64,000 bases of DNA from Lepturacanthus savala (GCA_030544235.1 CM060477.1:9713934-9777933); one strand, 5' to 3'; shown: positions 1-13,765, counted from the first letter of the stretch. Numbers and translations are program-made. Notes: generated by a model from the sequence alone, not told the origin.

Positions 1-172
1 ACTGAAATGTCATCCGGCCTGCTCGACTTCAGTTTCAATTCTGAACGCACGTTAGCAGAAGTGAGACTAATCTTAAGATGCAGTCACTGTAAAAGGACAC
101 ACATCACACATCCAAATGACCGCACACAGGTTCAGCGTGCTACAGAACAAAAAAAATCTATAAATTCCCCGT

Positions 173-205
<33 letters not shown>

Positions 206-587
206 GTGTGTTTACAGTGACCGACAACCATGGGAAGTGATGATGTTCCCAGGCTGGGTTGGGGTTAGGAATTAACCTGGCTGACAGTGGGGGCTCATGT
301 TGTGTCCCTGCATTTCATCCTTCAAGGCTGTAGCTCACCATGTAGCACACGCACTCAGTTACACGCGCGCACACACACACACACGCACCAGCCTTATCTT
401 CCAGGGTCTCGTCTTGTTTGGCCAACACTGTGCAAATAGAAGGTGCAATACATCTCCTGACAGTTCCCAAAAGCAAGGGGGAGAAAACACGTTGGCCAAA
501 CAAACAGCCAACCCTGAGTCACCGAGAGAGAAGAGATTTCTCAGGCTGTGCCGAAACACACACAAGAGACACACACATACTTGTGCA

Positions 588-589
<2 letters not shown>

Positions 590-645
<56 letters not shown>
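590..645. repeat. (TG)n microsatellite
   Basis: Uninterrupted TG dinucleotides, about 28 units, in the prox1 intron. Apparent Val-Cys or Thr-His ORFs across it are artefacts of the repeat. Confidence 0.97.
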
Positions 646-647
<2 letters not shown>

Positions 648-1779
648 CAGTAGCCTTTATTTGAGGGCTTGGGCCTCTGGCTACCTTTTTAAACGTTTGT
701 CTAAGCAGTCTTAAGACAGGGGCCGCTGCTGGCATGAATAGCTCCCAGCAAGCCGTCCACAGGCTCCTATTGTCCTCCGTCATATTTTATTATCTCATCA
801 AAAAGCAGGAAATCCGATTCCCTCTCTCTGAAAAAGAGCTTATCCTTTTTGTCTCAAAGCAACCTGTCACAAGAGAGGGAGATGGAGAGAGGTGGAGAGA
901 ATGGGTGAGAGAGTTGTGAGGGTGGGGGGGGGGGGGGGGGAGTCAGTGAATGAAAGTGATTAACTGCCTCATCGCAAGTCCCTCTTACTTTCTTCCTTTC
1001 TTTCTTGATATGACCCAACAAACAAAATGATGCAAAGTTAGTGTAGACACTTCACACCTCCTATTCTATTTTCGATCCTCTTCGCTGCTTTTCTGCCTTT
1101 CCCTCCTCTCTCCTTCGTTCTTCCCCTCTTCATATTGTGTTACACAGAGGTAGAGCTGCAACGATATCTCTTTCATGAAAGCTTTTGTTTTTTTGGACAC
1201 CCCCCACCCCACACATACACACACACACCTTCCATACTTTCTGTTTTTCCCGAAACCTTCACACCTTCTCTCCGGGCCGAACAAAAAACACTTATTCTTC
1301 AGAGCCCCTTATGACTTTATTTATCAGCAGAAACTTCATGCGGGGCATCTGTGTATCTGTATAAATCGTGCGATAAAGTCCTTAAACATTGTGCCACGCA
1401 GCCCCTGACCGTGACTGAGCAGGCTTGTGTCGCCATCTTCATGTGAAAAGGCCAGATTTCTCAGACGTGTCCACTCAAGATGCCCTTTTTCTGGAATGTT
1501 TCCTGGTAAGAATGAGGAAAAAAACACAGGCAAAGTGTGGACTGAAGACTAAATTGGAGATTTAAAAGAAAAAAAAAAGTCAACAATGTGGTGGACACAC
1601 TCTCGGTCACCTCATTCAGGCATCACTCCTCACACAGACATATCTCTCTATCCCTCCCTCGCTGCCATTTTTCCAGCCTCCTTCTCTCCCCCTCTCTCCT
1701 CTACCCCTCTTTGTACATCTGTCCTTTAATTTTGGGCTCTGCTGAGAAGTTGTTAAAAAGCCCTATGAAATATGTATGA

Positions 1780-1890
1780 AGGATTGTGAGCCACGCGATT
1801 GGCCCCATTTACCGGACAGCAGAGCGAATGAACGGCCACACTGGATAATCCCCCACAATGCCTCTGGAACAAAGGCCCAACAGCTGACCC
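1780..1890. promoter_or_regulatory. Candidate conserved non-coding element in the prox1 intron
   Basis: A complex, non-repetitive island flanked by simple sequence. It contains ACAATG and AACAAAGG words (SOX/TCF type), a CCAAT-box complement (ATTGG) and GGATAA. Developmental transcription-factor introns often hold enhancers, but here this is inferred from sequence texture only; no alignment was possible. Confidence 0.25.
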
Positions 1891-2855
1891 TGGAGAGAGA
1901 GATGAAGAGGGGGGAGAGTGGGGTGGGGGAGTGGGAGTTGGGGGGTTAGAGTTGGACAAGGGAGGGGTTGCAAACAGTTAAGGCTCACTGCTGGTCAGGA
2001 GGCTGCCCGCTCACATACACAATTCACACGTACTCACAAAACAAAGGCTTACAGGACAGGAATAACTCCCTCTGTTCTGTCGCTGCTCGCTCTCTCTCTC
2101 TCTCTCTCTCTCCTTAGACTCTTCTCAGCCCCTCCTCTTGCCATCTCTCTCTCTCTCTCCCTCCCTCCTGTTCTCCCTCTCTTGCTCTCTCAGTCAAGAG
2201 GATCTGAAATACCAATACCCTTTTCTCCTTGACATTGCGTTCTCCTTGCAGTCAGCGTTTTGCTGTCCTTTTATAGTCAAAACGTCAGGAGAAATTCCAT
2301 GCAGGAATATTCTTAGTAATGCGGCACTCCCTGCGTCTAACGGCAACGGCGCTGCGCTGCACTGGCCCGTTAGAGCGAGGTCTTTTGGGAAAATGCGCGC
2401 ACGCATGCCCGTACGCGCGCGCACCGCTCACACACACGCCGAGCTGCCCTCGCGCCAGGGTCATTGTGCCAGTATTTCAGAGACGACAGCAGCCCAAACA
2501 ATGAATTATATCCACTTCTACCCCACCAGAGGGGAATTCAATATTTGGGGAATTGGGTTAGCGTGTGTTTTCCCTCTCTCTCGCTGTCAAACGCACGCAC
2601 ATGTGCACGCACGCACGCAAACACACACACACAGCGCACAAGCTCCTTATTCACGACTCACCTTTTCACTCGAGCACTGGACAGAGATATGCACACACAC
2701 TCACACACCAGACAAACGGGCATCTTAGCCTCCATTCATCACCCTGAGGGGGGAGGGTGGCTGTCCCATGTGTGTACGAGTGTGTATATGTGTGCGCGAA
2801 GCGGCCTGCCCGTGTGTGTTCATGTCTGTCTGTCTCTCTGTGCGTGTGCATGTCT

Positions 2856-2860
<5 letters not shown>

Positions 2861-2911
<51 letters not shown>
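2861..2911. repeat. (TG)n microsatellite
   Basis: Uninterrupted TG tract of about 25 units, part of a TG/CA-rich cluster at 2.6-3.4 kb with further tracts near 3036-3063, 3226-3264 and 3375-3404. Confidence 0.96.
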
Positions 2912-2912
<1 letters not shown>

Positions 2913-3033
2913 CCAGTGGCCACTAACCTTGCTGTGTCCTGACACTCCTGATGAGTATCTGCAGGACACTGGAGGAGAGGAGCGGAGCGGAGTGGCACTG
3001 TCAGGCATTTGGGCAAGCTGCTGCTGCTGCTGC

Positions 3034-3064
<31 letters not shown>

Positions 3065-3220
3065 CTGTGCGTGCGCGGCGTGCGTTTGTGTATGTGTGTG
3101 TGCAAGCATCAAGGGAGGCGGGCGGGGAGACAGTCAGCATTATCCAAGCAGGTGACCCCTGAAGGCTGCGTCGCCCTGGAGCTTTGAGTCGAGGAAAGAG
3201 ACTCAGCCAAATACACCAGG

Positions 3221-3265
<45 letters not shown>

Positions 3266-3371
3266 CAAGCATTATGTAGAGCTCTGTCACAGTACAGGAT
3301 GTGTCATCTCCTTGGCACAAGGAGGTGTGTGCGCTGGTGTGTGTGCTGGTGTGTGTGCTCACGCCTGCATG

Positions 3372-3406
<35 letters not shown>

Positions 3407-4738
3407 CAGAGTGTTGGCTTGGGGGAAGGTGTCACAGATCTTTGCCAGACTAATCATCTCCATGGTGTCGGTGAGCGTTGCTGTCAGGGACACTAAAGAG
3501 GCGGCGTGTCTCCCCGTTCCCAAAGCATTTAGTACTTCCTCTTTCGCCAGCACCTCTCCGCCGCTCTTCACTCCGCTCCGCTGTCTTGTTTGGTCACAGA
3601 TTTACAGTAGGACTCATAAAGATGTCACGCTCACCGTGCTGCAGCAAGGGGAAGCCGGGAGGTGTGAGGAACCTGAGAATTCGCAAGAAGTGACTTTTCT
3701 CAGGCTCCACACCTCGTCCGGCTTTTTCAGGAAGTAAATACTCAAGAGACGGGAGATTTACGGTTTTACAACAGCTGTGGAAATATCAGCATAAGGATAA
3801 TGCAAAAAAAAAAAGAAACACTGGTGATTGCAAAATGATATGTTAAGCGACAGCGGCAGTTGGAGTAGTTCCAAGGCTCGGATGCACATGAATGTCCTCC
3901 CGGTTGAATCATCAGGACAAATGATGAGCAACTGTGGTAGGAAACATTTAGGTATTTGATTAAAAGTCAAAAGGTACAAACTCGTGTTCATGAAAACCTA
4001 ACAGGAAGTTAACTATTACCCCCAATGAGTGTTTCAATAAGAAATATCCTGATAACAATTGGAAGCTACAGTTGTACCTTGTAGAGACTTGATAAAACAT
4101 ATTTCAGCTAAAAGGTTGAAATAATCTAGTAAAACCAAACTTAATTAATGTATTGTGTTACATTTTGGTAAAGGTTATCATGCACCAGGGGGGTAGCAAA
4201 AGGGGGCACTGGGGGGGCTGTGCCCTGTTCTAAAAAATAAAATAAAATGGCTCTAATTGTCATTTCATGAAAAATCATTTCCCTCTGCTGTACTTTTCAG
4301 GTGGTCTGTATCATTTTCTGGTTACAGGACAATAGTCAAAACCTCACTGCTTTCCAATTGGTTAGGGTTAGGGTTAGTTCACATGTAGACGGATAGGTAG
4401 ACAGCTGCTTGAACCCACTTTAACAATGTGTTATACATGTCAAAATTAATGATAGCAAGAAATAGCAAAGAGACCTTTATTAAAAATTAATTTTCACACA
4501 GGCGTGGTGAGCACTACCTGGTGTGTGATTTTTAGGGGTTTTAGCTTTTGTTTTGTCATTTTTTATTATAATAATAATAATTATTATTATTATACCTTTA
4601 GGCTGAGTAGGCCTAGTAGAAGTAGAAAGTGGTGGTTTTGACATATTTTGCCCCCCACACAAAAAAAAGAAAAAAAAAGAGCTAACTGCCCACCCACACC
4701 TCTAAATAACAATTTCTTTCTTTCCTTTGCCTGTCAAG

Positions 4739-4924
4739 GTCCCTAATCGCTTCCTGGAGGTGGCTGAGATCACACTGAGAGAGTTCTTCAACGCCATCGT
4801 GGCCGGCAAAGACGTGGACCCGTCCTGGAAGAAGGCCATCTACAAGGTCATCTGCAAACTGGACAGCGAGGTCCCCGAGATCTTCAAGTCCCCCAACTGT
4901 CTCCAAGAGCTTCTACACGAGTAA
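4739..4924 (+). CDS. prox1: prox1 last coding exon: C-terminus of prospero homeobox protein 1
   Basis: After the acceptor at 4737-4738 the reading frame starts VPNRFLEVAEITLREFFN and ends PNCLQELLHE, then TAA at 4922-4924. These 61 residues nearly match the vertebrate PROX1 C-terminus and form the distal half of the homeo-prospero (HPD) domain, which folds with the atypical homeodomain to bind DNA in the nucleus. PROX1 specifies lymphatic endothelium, lens, liver and retinal cell fates. The intron enters at phase 0, as expected for the E|V junction. The rest of the protein lies upstream of the window. The teleost paralogue (a or b) is not decided here; the smyd2 and ptpn14 neighbours favour the copy in the ancestral block, probably prox1a. 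Confidence 0.97.
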   Translation, partial: VPNRFLEVAEITLREFFNAIVAGKDVDPSWKKAIYKVICKLDSEVPEIFKSPNCLQELLHE

Positions 4925-7900
4925 ATCGATTTCTCCTCCTCCTCCTCCTCGCTCGACGCTTTGCGCTTTTTTTTTCATAGAATTTCAGACTCTTTTGTTT
5001 TATTTTATTATTTTATTTTCCCCATTCTACTTTTGATTTCCTGTTTTTTTTTTTATTTATATATATTTTTTTTAATGTATGAAAGTTATGAAGTAGCATT
5101 CCCAATCTGAAGCCTCTGTGGCAGTTCCTAAATGACCTAGCTATTGTGTTGTTGTTCTTATATGATAATTATCATGATGGTTATTATTTGTTTTGTTTTT
5201 CTATGATTCTGCTGAACTGAAAAGACTCTAATCTTATTGGGTGTTCTTGTTTTTTTTTTTTTTTTTTTTGGACCGTGTGAACCCTCTTCCATTTGGCCTG
5301 TTGTATGATCAACACTAACTAGGTCCTCAGTGTGTGGAAGGAGTTTCTGAGTTACACTACTAAGAACATAGACTGGGTTCCTTATACATTTCACTCATGA
5401 CACCCTGCAATCCAGTGGGTCCCCCACCCAATGAACTGTCCCTGCAAAGTGCAAAGTGGGTGCCCAATAGACTGCTACTGAACATGTCCGGAACAGGACA
5501 GTCACAAACAAACACACACACACATGCACACAAAAATCTAGTAAGGTTATTGACTGGACTAAGACTGGGCTGGTGGTACTGGTCTGTACTGGTCTGTGGG
5601 ACTTGGACTGGTTTCAAATAGCTACTGAGCTCTACCATGTTTTGAAGTGTGTTTTTTCCCTGCAAGTAGGGCATTGTGTTTATTGGGTGTACATTATTAT
5701 TTTTGATGATCATTATTATTGTTGTTTATGATTATTATTATTATTTGTCATCACTGCTTGCTGAAGATTGGCACTTCGAGATTTGTTTGTCCCTTGATGC
5801 CGTTGCAGAAAAAAAATAAATTATTGCTATTAATATTATTATTCCAAAAGAGTTTAGATTCTGAAATATTTTGCCCACATTTCTTCCTTTCCTCTATACT
5901 CTGTTTCTTTTTATCCGTCACTGAAGTGAACTTTGGATCCGTTTTCTTTGTTTAATTTTTTTTTTGGTGTTTAGGGGCTGGGGCAAAATAGCCCCATAGT
6001 TGATTTTTTTTTTTTTTTAAAGTAGGCTTCTCCACTCGCTTGTAGTGACGAGCCTTCCCTGCACATAGGACCAGTCTGAAAACGTTGGAAAAAGAGTTAG
6101 GAGGCAGAAACACATGAAGTTAAACGGTGCAGATGAATAGAAGTATTGCAGAAGAATTGTGGCCTTTCAGTGTGTCACTTGCTGTCTTTTTTTAATGGCT
6201 AAATTTCCGTAGCCACTCCAGCTTTGGCAATTAAACTGCTGCCACCGAAAGAGTCGTTTGTTCAGCCATCGACAAAAATGTACTCATCTACAGAATTGGT
6301 GAACATACACGATAATAACGGTATAGTTTTTTTGTTTCGTTTTTTTTTTTGTCTTTTATATAATGGCACTATTTTGACTAAAAAGCTCATGCGTGAGATG
6401 CAGTCAGCCTGTCAGCTTTCATTAAACTATACAAGGTGTAAATTACATTATGAAGTTATTTCATTAGCAGTTGATACTTGAATATATCACAATACTGTGG
6501 CAATCTAAAGTGTTGCTGAAACAATAGATAATTGAATACATATGAACAGAAGCGTCACTGGAGAGGAAGATAATTCGAGGACGGCAAAGAGAGGGGTGAA
6601 TAAAAGCTGAAACACAGGCGTTCATTAATTTTGCTTCACAAGTGTAATTCCCCACACAAACAACGCGCGCACACACACACACACACTAAACCGCACCGCT
6701 CCTTCCCTCCACGTTCACCTGCCTTTGAGTGATCTAGCTCCTCTCTCAATGCAACAATACGAGGTCGGAGGTGAGCACTCACCCCAGGGGTAGATGGAGA
6801 AGCTCTCAGCACTACAAAGAGCGGGGACAAAGGCACAGCGCGAGGAGCAACACGCACCTGAAACCCTCCGCTCTGTCCCTCCGTCCCACACTGGCAGCTT
6901 TTTAAGACCCAAAAAGTGTGATTCTGTTTAAGCCACTGTGCAATGTCAGAAAAAAACAAAAAACAAAAAAAATATCTAAAAAACGCCATTCCTTTCACTT
7001 CTACCTGAGATCCTTATCCCAGATGTTCCACTCGAGTTGTACATGTATATCTATAATTTTATTACTTTCATCCACCCTCTCAGGCTTTTCAGAATTCTTT
7101 TTTTTTTTTATTTTATTTTATAAGCAATTAGTCTTAGTCGCCCCTTTTTGACGAGGTAAGTTTGACGCCACCAGAGAGGACCAGAGCACTCGCCAGAGTG
7201 CGTGCGAGCTGGCTGTTGATCTCACCTTGGCGACATTGGCTTATACCGCGTCTGCGTGTGTGTCACAAAAGATCAAAAGGGGCAGGTTGCTTAACCTGCT
7301 GACTAGCCTAAGCGAGACAAAGCGCCTGACAAAAGAGACAGAGAAAGACAGAGAGCTACTCCCTTCATTATCTCCCCCCTTCTCCTCCTCCTCCCCTTCC
7401 TCCCCCGGACAGTGTTCTTCTTAAGATCCGGAGCCCTGAGAGAGAGAGCCGGACACCTTTCTCATTGAAGGATGGGCTCGGCCCTGCATGTCTCAGAGTC
7501 TCAAAGCGCCAGCCAAGGGCTCTAAAAGCGCCACAAACAAAGGAGAAAGGAAAGGACACTTTTATCTGATGCACAGATTGTTATCACTCCCCGCCCGTCC
7601 CCGTCCCCCCCCCTCTTTTTTTTCCTGCAACCCTGCCCTGAAGTTAAAGAGTTCCTGCGCCTAAAAAGATTAATTCAGGATAATGAAGATTTATGTGCAA
7701 AAAAAAAAAAAAAAAAAAAAAAGACATTAGAAAGACCTTAATACTGCATTGAAAATATTTTTGTCAAGTTTTCCTTTTCTGGGTTCGTTTGATTTTTAGC
7801 ATAACATTATTAAATACATATATAGTCTTTTTTAAGAATTGTAAAATATAAATCTATGGGAAAAAATATATATACTGTAGTGGAAGTTCTTTGGAAGGCA

Positions 7901-9860
7901 CTGTTAGAAATTGTTTCATAAAAAGAAATCTCGAGGGTATTTTTAGTGACGGCTTTGTTTAAATCTGTATTCTGAATAAGTGAGTTGTTGGTAGATTAGG
8001 AGCAATAGTTGTAGGTTTTTTGCAGGTTTTGTGACCAGTTTTCCTTTGGTTTCTTTACCTTTTTTGTATATTGTGCTGAATGGCTGTCTTCTCCTTGAGA
8101 TCGGAAAAATAAACTTGGAATCTGTTTTCAGAGTATGAACTATTGTTGTTGCTACTGTAAATACTGTCAGGATGAAACAAAGAATAGCTGTACAGGTTTT
8201 TTCTATTATCACTCAGAGTGCTATGAGGCGAGAGTGGTTAAAAAAAAAAAAAAAAAGAAGGGTGAAAACAAACAAATAAAGAGAGATGACCCACCCGCTC
8301 TCTCCAACTGGACTCCACTCATAAGAGTTGTTTTTTTTTTCTTTTTTTTTTCCCTGCCATGCCTTTAACGGGGGTCTGTTTCCCGTCGGCAGTGCCCTTG
8401 AAGTTGCACCAGCATCCGTTTCTTTAATTTTTGCTGACAGAACGATGCTTTTATAGGCTAGCGGTCGGGTAATGATGATGTCACGGAGTGGCCCGTTGGC
8501 AGTCTGTGGGCTCGGTCTCATCCAAAAAAACAAGGGCAGACGCCGCCAACGTAGCTCTAGATTAAACCCCGGAGAGAGACAGGAACTCATTGTCATCAAA
8601 AGACTAGTGTCGTGGAGGGGGCACATGTTGTACAGTAACAGTTTCAAAAAAAAAAAAAAAAGACACTGCAGACAGAAAAAAAGTGATTTATACCCTTTTT
8701 TACCGGGTTCAAACAGTTGGGAAAAGTTTGGACTTTTGTGGAATTTCTGTACGCTTTGCATTGTGTATGTGTGTGTGTGCATGTGTGTGTGTAGATGTAT
8801 ATGAGTGTGTGTCTGTGTGAGAGAAAAGACCGATTATGAGAACCTGTGAACCAGTGAGTGACACAATTCTCAACACTGTGGCCCCTCCCCCACCCCTGGG
8901 ATTGCCATCCTGACATGTAAATGATTCTCATTAAGCGTTGGCAACGTGGGTTTGGTGTGTGCGTGTGTGTTAGTGTGTGTGTGTGTGTGCGTGCGTTGCG
9001 ATAATTTCCTCTGATCTGTTTTCTGACCTGTTTGAAAGGGTTTTTTGTTTCTTGATGCTTTCAGTAATAATTCTTTTTTTTTATTATTATTATTATTATT
9101 ACTACATCGCTCCTCTTTTTTTTTTGTAAATATTAATGATGTGGACTTACAGTGATAAATACTGCCTTTGTATAACTTAGCAATATGTTATGTAAATAGT
9201 GTTTTGTTGATGCTTTTTGTATGACATTATTATTCGATTCTAGTGCAGTAATTCCAACTGGAACAGCCATGTTTCAAATACAGTCTGAATAGTTACACAC
9301 AGATTGTAAAATAAAACTCATGACATGGCTGCTTTTTTTCTGTTATTGGTGTCTATTTGTCTTGCAGATTTTGTGTAATTTATTGGTTTAATTTATCCTA
9401 ATTTATTTGATGTTGTTTTCTTTTTTTTTTTCAAACAGGGAAGGCTGTACTGCATTTCATTAAGTAGAAAACCGACTTTAAAAGAGAAAAAAAAAGATTT
9501 TGATCCTACCTAAAAAGTGAATTTTAAAAATAGTATTCCGGCGTGCTCATTCGATGATAAATGGAGATCTTGGCAGCTAAATGGAACTGGACGGTTTAAA
9601 CAAGGAAAAAAAAAAAAAAGAGGTTGTTATGTTTTTGTTCCTGGACAGGGCCGAGGGTGGGCTAGAAAGCTGAAACTAGTTTGAAGCAGTTTTGTATTTT
9701 CTCTTGAGATTTTTTCCCCTGTATTGCTTTGGCCCAGCCCAAAAAACAACCAGTAGTCAAATTGCCTTTCGTGCCTTCACCCTCTATGAACTGAATGTAT
9801 GTGCAGTATATATGCAAGCTTGTGCAAAATGAATAAAAAAAATGGAAATAAAAATGAAAA
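4925..9860 (+). other. prox1: Probable prox1 3' UTR (about 4.9 kb)
   Basis: The sequence after the prox1 stop is T-rich with many homopolymer runs and no long ORF or splice structure, like the several-kilobase last exon of vertebrate PROX1. Poly(A) signals AATAAA occur near 9308, at 9832-9837 and at 9847-9852. The last pair, in an A-rich context followed by simple sequence, is the best candidate end. The end point is inferred; a shorter transcript could use an earlier signal. Non-repetitive blocks at about 8380-8620 and 9120-9340 look most likely to be conserved. Confidence 0.6.
9832..9852 (+). terminator. prox1: Candidate poly(A) signals of prox1
   Basis: Two AATAAA hexamers (9832-9837 and 9847-9852) lie 15 bp apart at the end of the T-rich tail, and GT-rich sequence follows near 9953-9976. 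This is the most distal strong signal before sequence character changes. An alternative AATAAA lies near 9308. Confidence 0.5.
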
Positions 9861-11028
9861 AGAGAGTAGAAATGGTCTGATGTTTGTGCTTTATTTTTAT
9901 TACCTTTTACACATATATGGTTGGACGATGATATAATTTTTTACAATAAGGCCGTGTGTGTGTGTGTGTGTGTGTGACTATGTGTGCACAACAGGATTAT
10001 TAGGTATTAATAATGGGAATGTTTAAGTTAAATACTAATCTTTACAGCGGTGGTGGTTTGCCTCGATATATATGTTATTAGTTAGCAGCTGATCATTGAT
10101 CCCAACGTGTGTATTTGCTGTATAGATCATTTGTGTGCTGTGAGTGAATCAGAGCTGCTCTCGGAGTGATCCAACACACTAATGAGGAGTTTGGCTGCAG
10201 AGTGCCAACCTCCCATTCTAGTTTTCTCCACAGGCTCACAGACGACTACAGATGCTGCCTCATCAGACTAAACGCAACAATCGCCCTGCCCAGGGACACA
10301 CACACACACACACACGCACACACACGCACACGCACACACACACACACACACAAATAAAATAATGAAATGTATTATATAGAATTTCTAAATAAAGACAATA
10401 AATATGGAAAGATGAACATCTTGGAAACAGGTTTTGTTTGAACTATTTATTTTATGCATGTGTCAGTTGTTTAAACTAGTGAAAAGTTTGAATATGCAAT
10501 TACAGATATTGCGCATCCACAATGTTAAGAACAGATTTTGATATAAGATTAAAAAATTTGTTATATTTTACATTTATTGTTGCTAGTGAGCTCGGAATTC
10601 AGTTCAGACAAAAAACAATATGAGAATATCTTTAAAAGGGTTGGTGTGTTTTCTTTGCATCATTTTTCCTTTTTTCTCATCATGACCTCTTGTACTTTCC
10701 ACAGAGGCTGAACGCTTTTCTGTTCCTTTTCTTCCTTTTGTTCCTGCCTGACTGCTTTTCACTCTTTTTGCTTTGATGCTCATTTTTTGGAGTTGCTTCT
10801 TTTGTGTCTTTCTTGCTTGCTCGCTTTTATTCTTTCTTTTTTTTCCTTCCTCTCACCGTGTTCCTTTTCCCTCTTGTCCTCCACCTGCCTCCCTCCGCTT
10901 GCCTTAACCGGAGGCTACAGCTCCTTAAGTTAGGCTGAGACAGCATCTTTGTACAACACCGACCGTCTGCTCTGTAATCAAATACCATCTGTCGCTACAT
11001 CTGAAGACTCACTTTCTCGCTTCCTCCG

Positions 11029-11080
<52 letters not shown>

Positions 11081-13374
11081 GCGTACGTGCACACACGCCA
11101 CATCTGTGCTTCCCACTCTTGTGTATGCGTGTGTGCTTTTTTATGTACTGTGACCCATGTACTTGCAATCATTCCACCTGATTCATTCTTGGCCTGCAGG
11201 GAGGAAGTGACTGGAGTCACTTTCACCACTTCCTGTTTTTTTGCCACCTCTCCCACTGGGGGTTCAAAGGTCATTGTCTTCAGGTATCCGTGTTTGTTCT
11301 GTGGCTCTGTGTGTCAGTGAGACCTTGGCTGCTGTATCAGACAGGAGATAGTGGACTTTAGCTCCTCAGTCTTAGATCAACGGCCCACTATCTCAGAGGC
11401 TGCCAGCCTTTCCCAATGTTTGCCCAATGTTTGTCCCTGCTCCGGCACAGGAAACGTTGACACGGTCCCCAAGGTCCCTCTCCGAATCCCTCCTCCCTTC
11501 ACGGCCGCTTGTTATCGCACGCTCAGGTTCAAGAACATTTTGGTGTTAGGAGTGTGCATTTTATTTTTCAGCAGAAAAAAAGGCTTTTCTGAGCTTTCCT
11601 CCTTTCTGTGCTTTAAAAAAAAAAACAATGCTCCAACCCAATAAAAAGCAAAAATATTTTTTGTTAAATATCACCCCACAGGAGCACTGACGTAACTCCC
11701 CGTCCAGGGGAACCTTTGTGACGAAGAAAAACAACGACTCGGGACCTCGTTTTCGATTTTCTTCTCTCTCCTCCTACCAGCGACCAAAATGAGCTGTCCA
11801 CCCTTTGAACCATTCTGACACCTACTCCTGCAAAATGACTGTGGGCTTAAAACTGGTTTTCAGTAGAGGGCTTCTACTTACAGAGGATAATAATCTGTAT
11901 AAATGTGTGCATCTCCTTTGCTTTGCTTGACAGTGCATCTATTTTATTATTGCTCGTATAGTTTTCAACATGAAAAAGCCATGAAAAAACATTTACACAT
12001 TGCTCAGTCGGATTCATTCTGCACATATTCATAAGTAAACACTGGATGTCATCTATTTCGGATCGAGCAACTCACTGGTCTTATGCTCTAGAGCCACTGG
12101 CACGGTATACGATTAACTCTGAGTTGCCCGCATTCGGCATCAGTGATGTGGACACCTAGTGGTCAATATTTGCAGCTTACCCTCAAATGTCTTCACCATC
12201 CCACCCTATTCTTTTTTTTATTCTATTTGTTCTTCTTTCTAATTTAATTCCTAATTTCTTTGTTCTTTCTTTTCCTACCCCCTCCTCTGCTTTTTATTGC
12301 CACACATCTCTTACGTGTTGTTTTGTTGGAATTAAAAGATTCCAGTTGGACAGATCATTGTGCCCCCTTTTTCCTCCCAGCCTGTCTTTCTCTTTCCTCT
12401 CTTCTCTCTCCTCTCTCTCTCTCTTTCTCTGGAAGGCTCCATCGCAACTGGAGCCTCGGAGGCTCAAGAGAGGAGCCTGGGAAAGGAGGAACAAAGGGCC
12501 GTCCGTCTGCAGCCATCGCCACTCTGCACCTCCTCTCTGCTAGCCGCCCCCCTTCTCCCCTCCCCTGGTCCCCTCGCCTCTCTTCCCTTTCCCCACTGGC
12601 CAGCGCCCCAAATTAAGACTTCAGACAAGAAAATGGGCTCACTAAAAAAGGGAGAGAAAGAGTGCGAAAGAGAGAGAGAAGGAAGTCCATAACAAGCCAA
12701 GAGGAGCAGAGCGACAAAGCCTCTGTTGTTGGATGGCAGGGCCCCTCTGTTGCTCTGCGAGGAACTGTCACTGTGTCAACTTGGACCCCTTGTTGTGAGG
12801 AACACAAACACAAACTGTAATGAACACACACACACACACACGAAACATACACACACAGACAGAGAACATGCTGCTCACGCAGTCACAAAAAAGGCCTACA
12901 GTACGTAAATGCATGAACATCGACATATGCAACACACTCACTGATTTAAAGTAGTTCAGACAGTACAGGTGAAAAGACCTGTGTGATGCTGATACACATC
13001 CTTATCATTTTGAAGTGAAGCGGGAAGGATGTAAAAGCCTTAAAGAGGCTTAAAGAGCCTAAAAGTTGATGGAAGGGTTTTGGAGTGTGCGCGCACATAT
13101 GAGAATGCACATTATTGGTGGACAATGGCAGGACAATTGATATATAAATGATATCAGGACATCCAGTTATTGAAGCCCTTTAAGGTACACTCAAGGCCCC
13201 GGGGGCAAACACCTGTTATAGGGTCTTATGACGCACGCGCACGCACGCACACACACACACAGTCAGAGCAGAGGAGTAGATCAAAGAGCTGCAGGTGCCT
13301 CTTATATGTTTTTCACCCAAACCACATTTACTTCAAGAGAAGAGGTCATGGGTGTGTGTGCGTGTGTGTGTGGT

Positions 13375-13408
<34 letters not shown>

Positions 13409-13590
13409 CTACACATAGCTGTGCACTGGGGCTTGTGAGAGAGACTGAACTGGTTTTGGCTTCTTCCAGTCTAAACTGGGTCTAGTGGGTCCAAGACAGA
13501 TGGCACTCAGGGCAAAGCCAGTCTGGGCTCTCTGTCTCTCTCTCTCTCTCTCGAAAACACACACACAAACACACATCTCTTTTAATAGCC
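9861..13590. other. Intergenic, prox1 to smyd2, first part: microsatellites and low-complexity DNA
   Basis: No coding exon is supported. It holds a CA-rich compound repeat at about 10297-10350, (CA)n at 11030-11078, T/C-rich stretches at 10640-10900 and 12190-12620, and TG at about 13378-13408. The block at 12000-12180 is non-repetitive but otherwise unremarkable. Confidence 0.7.
11030..11078. repeat. (CA)n microsatellite
   Basis: About 24 uninterrupted CA units, then a degenerate CG/CA stretch. Confidence 0.96.
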
Positions 13591-13765
13591 ATTATTGGCA
13601 TCCTTTGCCTCTTCCAGATCCCTGAATCAGAAATCACAGAGGCCCATTATATTTCCTATTGACCCATTTGGCAAGTTGGTGGGAGCATCGAGGGCTGGAT
13701 TAAAGCGAAAGCAGTTTATAATCCCGTAATTCTAATGTTTTAATTACTTAGATGAACAGGAGGTG
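13590..13765. promoter_or_regulatory. Candidate conserved non-coding element
   Basis: A non-repetitive block between two microsatellites, with homeodomain-like TAATTA and ATTA words, GGATTA, and a calm AT/GC texture typical of vertebrate enhancers. It lies 3.7 kb past the inferred prox1 end, so prox1 is the natural candidate target. This is inference from texture only. Confidence 0.3.

Larger units (their letters stand above)
1..4738 (+). other. prox1: Last intron of prox1 (partial); no coding exon seen
   Basis: The segment ends in a good acceptor (pyrimidine-rich tract then caag) at 4737-4738, directly before the last prox1 exon. I looked for the preceding homeodomain exon and did not find it, so all 4.7 kb is read as intron. 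It is dominated by microsatellites (CA near 175-206, TG at 590-645, CT near 2089-2113, TG at 2861-2911, about 3036-3063, 3226-3264 and 3375-3404) and a G17 run at 924-940. The stretches at 1780-1890 and 2450-2560 are non-repetitive and carry SOX/TCF-like words. The rest shows nothing recognisable. Confidence 0.75.

Noticed and set aside
4359..4378. Short TTAGGG-like telomere repeat
   Set aside because: Only about three units, not enough for an interstitial telomere tract.
1..4738. Search for the prox1 homeodomain exon
   Set aside because: No sequence encoding the expected homeodomain segment was found, so it lies upstream of the window.
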